DNA of 64,000 nt from Paenibacillus fonticola DSM 21315 (GTDB lineage: Bacteria; Bacillota; Bacilli; Paenibacillales; Paenibacillaceae). Within the stretch, counting starts at the first letter, position 1. Every line of letters begins with the position of its first letter. Shown piece by piece: positions 36,419 to 45,190 of this stretch. The notes under the pieces are model-generated. The model had not been told where the DNA came from, made no database searches, and worked only from the letters and a program-made list of their open reading frames with translations. A program made the position numbers and the translations under genes. The stretch spans positions 1-64,000 of the forward strand of contig NZ_KB907263.1 in assembly GCF_000381905.1 (NCBI RefSeq). Reading direction: 5' to 3'.

Positions 36419-37032
36419 TGAGACATATTTTTGAAAAAGGGATCGACACGCAGGCACCCACGCTAGTGCTGTTCCACGGTACGGGCGGAACGGAGCGGGA
36501 TTTACTGCCGCTGGCCAAGCTGGTATCGCCGAACTCCTCTGTTCTTTCGGTAAGAGGCAACGTGCTTGAAAACGGGATGCCGCGGTTTTTCAGACGGCTC
36601 GCGGAAGGCGTGTTCGATGAAGAGGATTTGGTCTTCCGCACGAAGGAACTAAATGAGTTTCTGGATCAATCCGCCAAAGAATATGGATTTGACCGGGGGA
36701 ACCTGGTGGCGATCGGTTACTCGAATGGCGCGAACATTGCCGGCAGCTTGCTGTTCCATTATGAACATGCCTTCAAAGGGGCGATTCTCCACCACCCTAT
36801 GGTTCCCCTGCGCGGCATCCAGCTTCCGAATCTAGCCGGGGTTCCTATCTTTATCGGTGCGGGCAGCAATGATCCGATTTGTTCACCCAGTGAAACGGAA
36901 GAACTTGAGGAACTGTTAAGCGGGGCGGGTGCCGACGTAACCGTGCATTGGGAGAATTTTGGTCACCAGTTGACTAACAGCGAGGTCAATGCTGCAGCTG
37001 CTTGGTTTCGTGAAAGGATAGGCAAGGCTTAA
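36415..37032 (+). CDS. mhqD: Alpha/beta hydrolase, carboxylesterase type (MhqD-like)
   Basis: A 205-residue hydrolase of the phospholipase/carboxylesterase family. The oxyanion segment is LFHGTGGTERDLLPLA, the nucleophile elbow GYSNGANIA, and the catalytic Asp (SNDPIC) and His (NFGHQLTN) follow at usual spacing. In B. subtilis mhqD is co-regulated with the dioxygenase mhqE. Start ATG 36415 overlaps the previous stop by four bases. Confidence 0.88.
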   Translation: MMRHIFEKGIDTQAPTLVLFHGTGGTERDLLPLAKLVSPNSSVLSVRGNVLENGMPRFFRRLAEGVFDEEDLVFRTKELNEFLDQSAKEYGFDRGNLVAIGYSNGANIAGSLLFHYEHAFKGAILHHPMVPLRGIQLPNLAGVPIFIGAGSNDPICSPSETEELEELLSGAGADVTVHWENFGHQLTNSEVNAAAAWFRERIGKA

Positions 37033-37065
37033 TTTGCAAAAAAATAAGAGGGGAGGCGAAGCATC

Positions 37066-37677
37066 GTGATATCTTTAGATCCGGCATCGCAGAGTGAGCG
37101 GGACAATTATAAGCTGCTGATCGGCAGTGTCATTCCAAGGCCTATCGCTTTCGTGACGACTTTGTCTGAGAGCGGAGTGCTCAACGCAGCGCCCTTCAGT
37201 TACTTCTCCATCGTATCGAGCTCGCCTCCGATGTTATCCATAGCGGTGCAGCGCAGAAACGGGAGAATGAAGGACACAGCTAGAAATGCGATAGACCGCA
37301 GAGAACTTGTCGTTCACATCGTCGATGAAAAGATGGCCGCAGCCGTCAATGAGACTGCGGCGAACCTGCCGCCGGAGGAAAGCGAGCTCGCCTTGACCGG
37401 GTTGACGACGATCGCGAGCGAGGTCATTGCTGTACCAGGCATCCGGGAAGCGAAGGTGCGGATGGAATGCGTGCTCGATAAATCTGTGACGCTTGGCGGG
37501 ACGGAAGATTCACCGACGACAGACTTGCTCATTGCCCGCGTCGTGCGATTTATCGTGGATGAGGAAATTTATGAACAGGGCCGTATCGATCCTGTGAAGC
37601 TGAATCCGGTCAGCCGGCTCGCCGGCAGCGCCTATGCTAGTCTAGGTAAGATGTTTGAGATTGAGCGGCCGCAATAA
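37066..37677 (+). CDS. Flavin reductase family protein
   Basis: A 203-residue FMN-binding split-barrel protein (IPRPIAFVTTLSESGVLNAA, then FSYFSIVSSSPPML). It belongs to the group of NADH:FMN reductases and flavoprotein oxygenases. As the last gene of the quinone cluster it could feed reduced flavin to the nitroreductase or dioxygenase steps; this gene is not part of the B. subtilis mhq operons I know. Start GTG 37066 follows GGGGAGG by about nine bases. Confidence 0.85.
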   Translation: MISLDPASQSERDNYKLLIGSVIPRPIAFVTTLSESGVLNAAPFSYFSIVSSSPPMLSIAVQRRNGRMKDTARNAIDRRELVVHIVDEKMAAAVNETAANLPPEESELALTGLTTIASEVIAVPGIREAKVRMECVLDKSVTLGGTEDSPTTDLLIARVVRFIVDEEIYEQGRIDPVKLNPVSRLAGSAYASLGKMFEIERPQ

Positions 37678-37686
37678 ACGAAAGCT

Positions 37687-37716
37687 ACCCCTGGCATCAG
37701 ATGCCAGGGGTTTTTA
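37687..37716 (+). terminator. Terminator of the quinone-detoxification operon
   Basis: CCCCTGGCAT-CAG-ATGCCAGGGG with a TTTTT tail. It is a near-perfect hairpin between convergent genes and may also end oxdC transcription. Confidence 0.9.
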
Positions 37717-37777
37717 ACATTGTTACGAATGATACCCTTTGAAATAATATACAGGTATAGGAACGGTGTACGTTCCG

Positions 37778-38971
37778 TTATTTCAGATCCTCGGAGCTGG
37801 ACGGATATTTCACGACGGGCCATTTTTTCTTGCGCAGGGCACCCAGCAGTTCAGGGCCGGCCTGCAGGTTGCTGGCGACAAGGCTCCGGGGCGTGAGGGC
37901 CATCCACTGATTTAAGGAAATATCGGCGAACCGGTCACTCTTGAATATTTCCAGAAACCATAGCGATTCCGTGCCGGTATTTTGAATATAATGGCCGAAG
38001 GCAAAAGGAACATAGCCGACATCGCCCGCCCTGTAATCGAAGGTGCGGGCGATTCCGTTTCCAGCAAACACGGTCATTCGCCCTTGGCCCGTAAGGTAAT
38101 ATTGCCACTCGTCGTTATTGGGATGCCAATGGAGCTCCCGCATAGCTCCGGGTTTGATCTCAACCAGGGCGGCAGCGACGGTCTTCGAGATAGGAAAGTT
38201 CGAGGAATCCACGATCCTTACGCTTCCGCCAGGGGTAATGTATGGCTGCTGGGCCAAGAGACGGTGCTTGAAGCTCAGCGGGACGGTTCTGTAAGGGGAT
38301 TCGACCTTCTGGCTTTTCAGTGAACCCGGAACCTCATCCTGATAAATATATACCTGTTCAGAAGGAATCGAGGTAAAAGCGTTTTCCGAAACGCCGAAAT
38401 TGGCGGCCAGTACGTCCTTTGGCGTGTGGGCAAACCAGTCTGAAATGGACAGCGTACTCAGGTCAGAGAATTTTCCGTCATCGAACACGAGTAGAAACTC
38501 GCAGCCTGTCTCTAGACCCTGAATGGAATGTGGAATTCCGGCAGGAAAATACCAAAGATCGCCTTCGCCGACGTCAGCGATGAAATTGCGTCCGCACTGA
38601 TCTACTGCGGTAATCCGTGCTTTTCCCCAGATCATATACGCCCACTCTGCCTGCTGATGCCAATGTAATTCCCGGACTCCACCGGGAGTCAAGCTCATGT
38701 TCACGCCGGCCAGCGTCGTGGCGATCGGCAAATCGCGGACGGTAATTTCGCGGGACCAGCCTCCGTGATTTAACTGCATATGGGTATCGGAAAAAGACAT
38801 TTTCAGATTAGGCACCAAGCCGGCATCCGTGGAAGGGGGAACGAGAAGATCCGGATTTTCAAGGTCTCTCCATACATCCCGCGGGCCATAATCCGGCGCT
38901 CCCGAGCCATCGCTTCGAATCGGCTGAGGCACGTTAAGGGATTTGGCATGCCCAGGATTATCCTCATTCAT
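37778..38971 (-). CDS. oxdC: Bicupin oxalate decarboxylase-like protein with SDLST lid
   Basis: About 397 residues with two cupin domains. Manganese ligands are complete in both: HWHQQAEW plus PHS in the first, [12 protein letters not shown] plus FGHY in the second. The second-site Glu (DEWQ) is kept. In B. subtilis OxdC the catalytic lid is SENST with Glu162; here the aligned lid in [17 protein letters not shown] is SDLST (38453-38467), so Asp replaces the proton-donor Glu. The enzyme should bind Mn and oxalate, but its reaction (decarboxylase versus oxidase) is uncertain. No signal peptide. ATG 38971 follows a GGAGGG site. Confidence 0.85.
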   Translation of the reverse strand: MNEDNPGHAKSLNVPQPIRSDGSGAPDYGPRDVWRDLENPDLLVPPSTDAGLVPNLKMSFSDTHMQLNHGGWSREITVRDLPIATTLAGVNMSLTPGGVRELHWHQQAEWAYMIWGKARITAVDQCGRNFIADVGEGDLWYFPAGIPHSIQGLETGCEFLLVFDDGKFSDLSTLSISDWFAHTPKDVLAANFGVSENAFTSIPSEQVYIYQDEVPGSLKSQKVESPYRTVPLSFKHRLLAQQPYITPGGSVRIVDSSNFPISKTVAAALVEIKPGAMRELHWHPNNDEWQYYLTGQGRMTVFAGNGIARTFDYRAGDVGYVPFAFGHYIQNTGTESLWFLEIFKSDRFADISLNQWMALTPRSLVASNLQAGPELLGALRKKKWPVVKYPSSSEDLK

Positions 38972-39154
38972 GGTAGTAGTTGTCCCTCCACTACATCGGA
39001 AATACGAATCTTCCAATTATTTATATGGGGGAATGCTTGGCTATTATGAAGCTAAATAATATATCTGTCAGGTTTATCGGTGAATGCTCACTATGTAGGC
39101 GCAGGCTCTCTATGTTATAATTTCGCTAAAAATAGGACAAGGCGGTGACGGAAC

Positions 39155-39727
39155 ATGGTGTATATTGCTCTACTGCGAGGGATCAACGTAGGAGGCAAAA
39201 ATATTATAAAAATGGCGGAGCTCAGGCGCGTATTGGAAGAGGAAGCAGGCCTCTCCCGAGTACAAACGTACATCCAAAGTGGAAATGTCCTGTTCGAATC
39301 GGGCGAAGAGAAATCCGTACTGCACAAGCGGATCGAGCAGGCGATCGAATCTGCCTTCGGAATTTCGGTCAGCGTCATACTGAGAATGGCTTCGGAACTG
39401 CGCAGTATTGCAGAGCGCTGCCCCTTCACTGAAGAGGAACTTGCCAAAGCGGCCGAATCCTCTGTTGGTGAGAGCCTGTACGTCTCTATTTTGCAGGAGG
39501 AATTGCCTGTCGAGCAGGTGGAGAAGCTGCAGGCAACCGATTTTGGTGAAGATAAATACGTTATACTAGGCAAGGAAATCTATCTGCTGTATAGCAATAG
39601 CTCGCGGAATTCAAAGCTGTCCAGCAGACTGGATAAATTAGGCGTTCCTGCAACGGTCCGCAACTTCAAGACGCTGCACAAGCTCATTGATTTAGCGGAT
39701 GCAATTTCTTCAGATAGATGTGGTTGA
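39155..39727 (+). CDS. DUF1697 domain-containing protein
   Basis: A 190-residue protein opening MVYIALLRGINVGGKNIIKM, with TYIQSGNVLFES, which is diagnostic for DUF1697. The family is of unknown function and widely distributed. A GGCGGTG stretch lies nine bases before ATG 39155; the stop overlaps the -35 box region of the leuA T-box promoter. Confidence 0.88.
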   Translation: MVYIALLRGINVGGKNIIKMAELRRVLEEEAGLSRVQTYIQSGNVLFESGEEKSVLHKRIEQAIESAFGISVSVILRMASELRSIAERCPFTEEELAKAAESSVGESLYVSILQEELPVEQVEKLQATDFGEDKYVILGKEIYLLYSNSSRNSKLSSRLDKLGVPATVRNFKTLHKLIDLADAISSDRCG

Positions 39728-39752
39728 CAATGAGAAATTCCGGGTCTATAAT
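39724..39752 (+). promoter_or_regulatory. Strong SigA promoter for the leuA leader
   Basis: TTGACA, 17 bp spacer, TATAAT: both boxes match consensus. Confidence 0.92.
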
Positions 39753-39774
39753 ATCCAATAAATTCAAACCTAAA

Positions 39775-40018
39775 TGTGATGAATAGAAATAGTAGAAGTG
39801 AAATGACCTTGCAGAGAGCCGTTGGCTGGTGGGAAACGGCAGCGTCACTCAATTCGAACTCGTCTATGAACAGCTGCCTGACATGTAGGGCCAGCCGGAA
39901 TTCCACCGTTACAGGGATAGATGGTGTTTGCCATCGAATGAGCTCATTTCACGGGAAATGAATTAGAGTGGTACCGCGGGTTAAACCTCGTCTCTATACG
40001 TAGAGACGGGGTTTTTTT
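39775..40018 (+). promoter_or_regulatory. T-box leader (leucine) of leuA
   Basis: Stem I includes AGTAGAAGTGAAATGACC and, on the other side, GTCACTC...GAACTC; the codon CTC (Leu) in GAACTCG is the likely specifier. The T-box core AGAGTGGTACCGCGG lies at 39965-39979. The terminator is at 39984-40018 (CCTCGTCTCTA / TAGAGACGGGG then seven T). Uncharged tRNA-Leu would stabilise the antiterminator and allow leuA transcription. Confidence 0.92.
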
Positions 40019-40091
40019 GTTGGTTAAATTCCGGGTTTAACCAACCCCGCTTCACATATATATTTTTAATATGGTCTGGGAGGTAACGTTC

Positions 40092-41624
40092 ATGAATCGA
40101 AAAATCATCGTACTGGATACGACTTTGCGTGACGGAGAGCAGGTTCCAGGCGCAAAGCTCAATATGCAGCAGAAAATAGAGACAGCACAGCAGCTAAGAC
40201 GGCTGAATGTCGATATCATCGAAGCGGGTTTTCCCGCATCGTCAGAGGGAGATTTCCAGGCCGTACAGGAAATTTCCAGAAGCGTCGGCGACAGCGTATC
40301 CATCACGGCGCTGGCTCGGGCAGTTAAGAGCGATATAGACGCCGTATATGAAAGTATAAAGTTGGCACAAGAACCGCTAATCCATATTGTGCTGGGTACG
40401 TCAAACATTCATGTGGAGAAGAAATTCAGCCGTTCGAAAGAAGCGGTGCTGCAAATGGGAATTGATGCGGTGAAATACGCAAAGACCTTGCTTCCCCATG
40501 TGCAATATTCTACTGAGGATGCGTCGAGATCAGATTTTGAGTACTTATGGAAGACGATCGAAGCGGTCGTTAAGGCAGGCGCTACCATGATCAATGTGCC
40601 TGATACGGTCGGCTATGCCGTACCCGAGGAGTTTGGCGAACTGATTCGCCGAATCAATGAACGGCTTAAAAATTTGGATGACCGAGTCATCTTAAGCGTA
40701 CACTGTCATAACGATCTCGGTCTAGCCACGGCCAATACCCTTAGCGCCATTAAAAATGGAGCCGAAAAAATCGAATGTACGATTAATGGGCTCGGAGAAC
40801 GCGCGGGAAATGCTTCGCTGGAGGAAGTGGTTATGGCACTTAAGGTAAGAGAGAATTACTATCAGTGTCATACCGATGTCCAAACGAAGGAGCTGTTTCG
40901 AACTTCCAAACTGGTGAGCCATTTGACGGGACTGGATGTGCAGGTGAATAAGGCCATAACTGGTGAAAATGCATTTGCGCATTCCTCCGGGATTCATCAG
41001 GACGGCTTGCTGAAGGATAAGCAGGTATATGAGATTATGTCGCCGGAGGAGGTCGGAGCGGACAGCATGGAGCTGATTCTGACAGCTCGTTCCGGCAGGC
41101 ACGCTTTTAAGAGTACGGTAGAGAAGCTGGGTTTTGAAACGGGAGACGATGCGGAATTCGAGCAGTTTTTTAAGAAGTTTTTGCAGTTAGCCGATGCCAA
41201 AAAAGAGGTATATGATCACGACGTATTTTACCTGGTCACAAATCACCGGGCAGTTGACGGTTACAGCAAGCAGCTTTATAAGCTCGTCTCATTTCAGGTG
41301 ATCACAAATGATGTGTATCCCACGGCCATCGTGGAGCTGAAGAGAGGCTCGGAAACGCTAAAAGGCAGCGCTGTTGGAGACGGTCCGATCGACGCGCTGT
41401 ATAGCGTCATCCGGTCTCTGGCTGGTCTGGATGTCCAGCTTGAGGATTACAAGATCAACAGCTTGTCTCGCGGCAAGGAAGCCGTTGGCCGGGTGAATAT
41501 TCGAATTCAATATGAAGGCAAAGTGTACTCGGGCCGTGCGATGGATACGGATATTATCAAAGCCAGTGCAATTGCTTTTCTGAATGGCATTAACGCAGTT
41601 CTGCTCGAGCAGTCAATTCCATGA
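40092..41624 (+). CDS. leuA: 2-isopropylmalate synthase
   Basis: A 510-residue enzyme of leucine synthesis: condenses acetyl-CoA with 2-ketoisovalerate. The catalytic TIM barrel carries [11 protein letters not shown] and the metal motif [22 protein letters not shown] is in the linker. The C-terminal third is the LeuA dimer (leucine-binding) regulatory domain. ATG 40092 follows GGGAGG by nine bases. It stands alone without leuB, leuC or leuD, under its own T-box and followed by a terminator. Confidence 0.95.
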   Translation: MNRKIIVLDTTLRDGEQVPGAKLNMQQKIETAQQLRRLNVDIIEAGFPASSEGDFQAVQEISRSVGDSVSITALARAVKSDIDAVYESIKLAQEPLIHIVLGTSNIHVEKKFSRSKEAVLQMGIDAVKYAKTLLPHVQYSTEDASRSDFEYLWKTIEAVVKAGATMINVPDTVGYAVPEEFGELIRRINERLKNLDDRVILSVHCHNDLGLATANTLSAIKNGAEKIECTINGLGERAGNASLEEVVMALKVRENYYQCHTDVQTKELFRTSKLVSHLTGLDVQVNKAITGENAFAHSSGIHQDGLLKDKQVYEIMSPEEVGADSMELILTARSGRHAFKSTVEKLGFETGDDAEFEQFFKKFLQLADAKKEVYDHDVFYLVTNHRAVDGYSKQLYKLVSFQVITNDVYPTAIVELKRGSETLKGSAVGDGPIDALYSVIRSLAGLDVQLEDYKINSLSRGKEAVGRVNIRIQYEGKVYSGRAMDTDIIKASAIAFLNGINAVLLEQSIP

Positions 41625-41646
41625 AACTAAATCGCTAAAATAAATA

Positions 41647-41683
41647 AAGGTGGAGGCCATTATGGCTTCCGCCTTATTGTTAT
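41647..41683 (+). terminator. Terminator of leuA
   Basis: AAGGTGGAGGCC and GGCTTCCGCCTT arms pair with two G-U pairs around ATTAT, then ATTGTTATT. Confidence 0.7.
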
Positions 41684-41719
41684 TCTTTGTTTGTAAAATC
41701 CGGATAAACTTAACGTGGT

Positions 41720-41816
41720 CTACCAAACTGGCGTCCGTAAAAGGGGGAATAAGGAGATCCGGATTTTAAAGTCCCTCCAAACATCCCGCTGGCCATAATC
41801 CGGCCCTCCAACGCTG
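41720..41816 (-). pseudogene. Oxalate decarboxylase gene fragment
   Basis: Read on the minus strand, GGPDYGQRDVWRDFK then, after one extra base, NPDLLIPPFTDASLV. This copies residues near the N-terminus of the oxdC-like gene at 37778 ([20 protein letters not shown]) with about 15-20 percent base changes. Nothing else of a second copy remains, so it is an old duplication or transfer remnant. Confidence 0.75.
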
Positions 41817-41882
41817 ACTATTACGTAAAAGGTTAAAATTTAATGAAAAATATTGGATAAATGAGGGATATTTTAGAATTAA

Positions 41883-41911
41883 TTGACCGATACATAATTA
41901 AATGCTACAAT
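41883..41911 (+). promoter_or_regulatory. Promoter of the LacI-type gene
   Basis: TTGACC, 17 bp spacer, TACAAT. The palindrome TTTACGTAAA lies just downstream of the -10. Confidence 0.75.
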
Positions 41912-41921
41912 TTTTATGAAT

Positions 41922-41931
41922 TTTACGTAAA
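41922..41931 (+). promoter_or_regulatory. LacI-type operator in the regulator's own promoter
   Basis: TTTACGTAAA, CG-centred palindrome extended to AATTTTACGTAAATTT. A half-variant TTACGTAA is also at 41821-41828. Copies recur at 43951 and 44032. CG-centred palindromes are the usual operators of LacI-family repressors, so this suggests autoregulation. Confidence 0.65.
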
Positions 41932-41952
41932 TTTAATTTGAGGTGGTATAGC

Positions 41953-43959
41953 TTGGCGACGATTAAGCAAATAGCCCAGGAAGCCGGTGTTTCTATTGCC
42001 ACGGTTTCGCATGTGATTAATAAAACAAGATATGTAAGTCCAGAGCTTGTGCAAAAAGTGGAGGAGGTTATTAGAAAGATCGGCTATGATAAAAAAATCA
42101 AAGAGCTGAATACGAACTTTAAAATTGGCAAAAACTCCGAGATCGCATTGATTGTCCCCAGCCTATGGGGTACATTATATGCAAAATTAACTTCCAGTAT
42201 TTCAGTATATTTAGCCGAGAAAGGTTATAGCTTAACAGCCTATTTTCATAATGACGACATCACTCATGAAAAAAATATAATAACTAATATTCTTAATAAC
42301 AAGAAAATTGCAGGATTAATTATCGTACCGGCAAGTACCGAAGAAAAACAATACAGCAGACTGATTCAACAGAAAATTCCTTTCCTATTTCTGGACCGGA
42401 CGGTAAAAATGAACGGAATCGATTCTGTTTTGTCGGACAGTAAAGGAGGAATTTTCAAAGGATGTACTCATTTACTGAAATCCGGACATGAAGAGATTGC
42501 ATTAATTGTTGAAAATGGCGGGTTTTCTACATTGGAAGACAGGCTGGAAGGGTATCGCGAAGCTTTGGAATCCTATAAGATCCCTTTCAGGGATGACTTG
42601 TTAATTGAAATCGATCAGGACAATTTTGAGGATTTTGAAAAAAAGATCAAGAGGGTATGGGTCCAGCATAAAAATCCAACCTTCTTGGCGAGCGGCAATA
42701 GAATTACTTTAAACCTGCTGAAAGTGATGAATAAATTAGATCTTGAATGTCCTGCGGATGTATCGATCATCGGATTCGGGGATGAAGAATGGTCTGAAAT
42801 TATTAATCCCCCATTAACGATTTTGAAGCAGAATACGCAAGAAATGGCCATTCAATCTGTAAACAGGTTACTGCAAAAAATAGATCATTATTCAGAGGCT
42901 TCCGAGGAAATTGTCATTCCAATGGAGCTCTCTATTCAAAAATCAACTCAAGTTATCGGGAAAGGACCGTTTGGAGAAAAACCGGTAGCCCCTGAAGAAT
43001 TGACTCTTTCCAAGGAAGAGGCTGAACAATTGCTTGAAGGCAACTATAAGGTCGGAATTTCTTTCCACTATGGCGGAACGGCATGGACAAGACTTTACGA
43101 AAATGGAATCCGGAACATTTTGGATAAATACGGCATATCGATCGTATCGATTACAAATGCGAACTTTGATCCTTTGCTGCAAGTAACACAACTAGAAGGA
43201 TTAAGGATGCAACAACCGGACGCCATTATTGCCATCCCTGTCGATGACGAAGTTACCTCGAAGAAATTTCAAAGTATAGCCGAAGAAACGAAATTAATAT
43301 TTATGAGTAATGTTCCAGAAGGCATGAATAAAGACCAGTATTCCTCGTGTGTTTCCGTAAACGAAAGAGAAAATGGACAGAATACCGCAATCCTGCTAGG
43401 AAATTATTTTAAAAATGAACAAAAAGTAAAGATCGGATTTATAGGACATGGCGCTCCTTTTTATGGAACCCATTTAAGGGATGCAGTAGCTAATGATATG
43501 ATCAGAAGCAATTTTCCCAATATTGAAATCGTTGATGAAAAATACTTCCATCAAATCGAAAAGACTTATGATGTATGTAAAAAAATGATGACCGACCATC
43601 CTGAAATACAAGGTTTATATATTTCCTGGGACAGGCCCGCCCTGGAAGCGATCAAGTCGCTTAAAGAGTTGAATAGGGAAGATGTAGCGATTTTTACTTT
43701 TGATCTGGACCATGAAATTGCGACGTATTTAGCCAAAGAAGAAATGGTTAAGGGATTATCCTCCCAAAGACCGTACCAACAGGGAATCGCTGTAGGATTA
43801 GCTACTGCAAAAGCATTGCTGGGGCATGATCAGCATAAGTATATTGGGGTACAGCCTTACGTAGTGGAATCGAAAAACCTGCTCAAGGCGTGGAAAAATA
43901 TTATATTGGAACCTGCTCCTCCAGAAATTGAGGAAACAATATCGAGAAGATTTACGTAA
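41953..43959 (+). CDS. LacI-family regulator with two sugar-binding domains
   Basis: About 668 residues. The LacI helix-turn-helix covers 1-55 (ATIKQIAQEAGVSIATVSHV and hinge). A first periplasmic-binding-like effector domain covers about 60-335 and ends in the usual ISIIGFGDEEW region. A second type-1 binding domain covers about 370-640 (VGISFHYGGTAWTRLYENGI onward), related to RbsB-type solute binders. Ordinary LacI proteins are about 340 residues. TTG 41953 follows AGGTGG by six bases and gives a LacI-like opening MATIKQIAQ. It probably represses itself and the transporter operon downstream; the second domain may sense an additional ligand. Confidence 0.88.
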   Translation: MATIKQIAQEAGVSIATVSHVINKTRYVSPELVQKVEEVIRKIGYDKKIKELNTNFKIGKNSEIALIVPSLWGTLYAKLTSSISVYLAEKGYSLTAYFHNDDITHEKNIITNILNNKKIAGLIIVPASTEEKQYSRLIQQKIPFLFLDRTVKMNGIDSVLSDSKGGIFKGCTHLLKSGHEEIALIVENGGFSTLEDRLEGYREALESYKIPFRDDLLIEIDQDNFEDFEKKIKRVWVQHKNPTFLASGNRITLNLLKVMNKLDLECPADVSIIGFGDEEWSEIINPPLTILKQNTQEMAIQSVNRLLQKIDHYSEASEEIVIPMELSIQKSTQVIGKGPFGEKPVAPEELTLSKEEAEQLLEGNYKVGISFHYGGTAWTRLYENGIRNILDKYGISIVSITNANFDPLLQVTQLEGLRMQQPDAIIAIPVDDEVTSKKFQSIAEETKLIFMSNVPEGMNKDQYSSCVSVNERENGQNTAILLGNYFKNEQKVKIGFIGHGAPFYGTHLRDAVANDMIRSNFPNIEIVDEKYFHQIEKTYDVCKKMMTDHPEIQGLYISWDRPALEAIKSLKELNREDVAIFTFDLDHEIATYLAKEEMVKGLSSQRPYQQGIAVGLATAKALLGHDQHKYIGVQPYVVESKNLLKAWKNIILEPAPPEIEETISRRFT

Positions 43960-43980
43960 ATCTTCTCGATATTTATTTTT
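43938..43980 (+). terminator. Perfect palindrome spanning the regulator's stop codon, terminator-like
   Basis: A 36-base perfect palindrome (43938-43973) whose centre is TTTACGTAAA and whose arms read ATATCGAGAAGA and its complement, followed by a T-rich stretch. The TAA at 43957-43959 is inside it. It can be a terminator and an operator at once. Confidence 0.8.
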
Positions 43981-44003
43981 TATCTTTATTTTTCGTCAAA
44001 TAG

Positions 44004-44060
44004 TTGACACAAACAATATCCTATGTTAAATTTTACGTAAAGAAATTGGAAACGGTTTAT
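44004..44060 (+). promoter_or_regulatory. Promoter, operator and cre-like site of the sugar transporter operon
   Basis: TTGACA at 44004-44009; the -10 is TTAAAT or TAAATT (44026-44032). Operator TTTACGTAAA lies at 44032-44041. A cre-like sequence TTGGAAACGGTTTAT at 44046-44060 has one mismatch to WTGNAANCGNWNNCW. Repression by the LacI-type protein and by CcpA is inferred. Confidence 0.65.
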
Positions 44061-44133
44061 TTAATTAAAAAAGTGCGCGCGGTAGACCGAGGTTCCTGTT
44101 TTCTTTAACTAAATTTTTCCGGGGGGATTTACA

Positions 44134-45096
44134 ATGAGAAATCGTTTTTTGAAGTTATTGTTGTTAACGCTTTCTGTTTTAGCGCTTGCAGCATGCAGTA
44201 ATGATAAAAACACCGCAGGAGTGAATAGTGCTGATGATACATACAGCTTTGCTTTTTTAACTAACACTCAGAACAATACGTTCCAAACTGCGATGAATGA
44301 TACTTTTAAAAGATTGGCTAATGAAAAGGGCTATAAATATACGATGTTGGATCCGGATTATGATTTAAACAAACAGATCAATCAAATGACGGATGCCGCC
44401 AACCAGGGATTTGATGCAGTGTTTGTAATTCCTGTCGATTCAGCGGGAATCCGCCAAGGATTAGAAGCGATGAAAGATAATCAGATCCCAGTATTTAATG
44501 TAGATACAGCAGTTATAGAGGAAGATAGGGATTTAGTAAAAAGTATTATTGCAACCGACGCATATATGGCAGGTCAATTGATGGGGCAGCAAATGGTCAA
44601 AGATTACCCGGATGGAGCTAAAATCGCCATATTGGATTTCCCTTCCAATGAAAGCTGTGTTCTTCGTGTTGAAGGCTTTTTGAATGGGCTGGGCTCTGAT
44701 GCCGCCAAATTTGAAATTGTTGCCCAACAGGATGGAAAAGCTTCATTAGATGCCTCCTTGCCGATCGCCGAAGATATTATCCAAGCGCATTCTGATTTAG
44801 ATGCCTTCTTTGCCATTAATGATCCTTCTGCCTTGGGTGTGGCAGCTGCTATTGCGGCAAGTAACCGGGATGATATCGGGGTCTATTCCATCGATGCTTC
44901 TCCGGACGGCAAAGAAGCTTTACTGGATGGTTCCTTTACAGCTGTAGCGGCTCAGGTGCCTATTCAAATTGCTGAAACTTCGTTTCACTTAGCAGTCGAT
45001 TATCTGGAAGGAAAAGATATTGAACAAGAAATTCTACTCCCTTCCCACGCTGTAACTAAAGAGATGGCAGAAGAAACAGCAGGTAATTGGCAGTAA
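44134..45096 (+). CDS. Sugar ABC transporter substrate-binding lipoprotein (RbsB-like)
   Basis: A 320-residue type-1 solute-binding protein. Signal peptide with lipobox LAAC (Cys21); the mature domain has the characteristic GFDAVFVIPVDSAGIRQGLE, TDAYMAGQLMGQQM and INDPSALGVAAAI. It captures a monosaccharide outside the membrane for the ATPase and permease that follow. GGGGGG precedes ATG 44134. It is transcribed from the promoter/operator at 44004; a hairpin after it may raise its mRNA level. Confidence 0.92.
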   Translation: MRNRFLKLLLLTLSVLALAACSNDKNTAGVNSADDTYSFAFLTNTQNNTFQTAMNDTFKRLANEKGYKYTMLDPDYDLNKQINQMTDAANQGFDAVFVIPVDSAGIRQGLEAMKDNQIPVFNVDTAVIEEDRDLVKSIIATDAYMAGQLMGQQMVKDYPDGAKIAILDFPSNESCVLRVEGFLNGLGSDAAKFEIVAQQDGKASLDASLPIAEDIIQAHSDLDAFFAINDPSALGVAAAIAASNRDDIGVYSIDASPDGKEALLDGSFTAVAAQVPIQIAETSFHLAVDYLEGKDIEQEILLPSHAVTKEMAEETAGNWQ

Positions 45097-45130
45097 AGCT
45101 TAGCAGCGTAAGTTGTTAACCTTCACCTTT

Positions 45131-45160
45131 TTTAGAATGCAAGGAGACTTGCATTCTAAA
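45131..45160 (+). terminator. Intergenic hairpin between binding protein and ATPase genes
   Basis: TTTAGAATGCAAG-GAGA-CTTGCATTCTAAA: a perfect 13-bp stem followed by CTTTTCTTTC. It is likely a partial terminator or 3' mRNA stabiliser, giving more binding protein than ATPase. Confidence 0.7.
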
Positions 45161-45190
45161 CTTTTCTTTCACTTTGGAGGTGAGCCGTAC

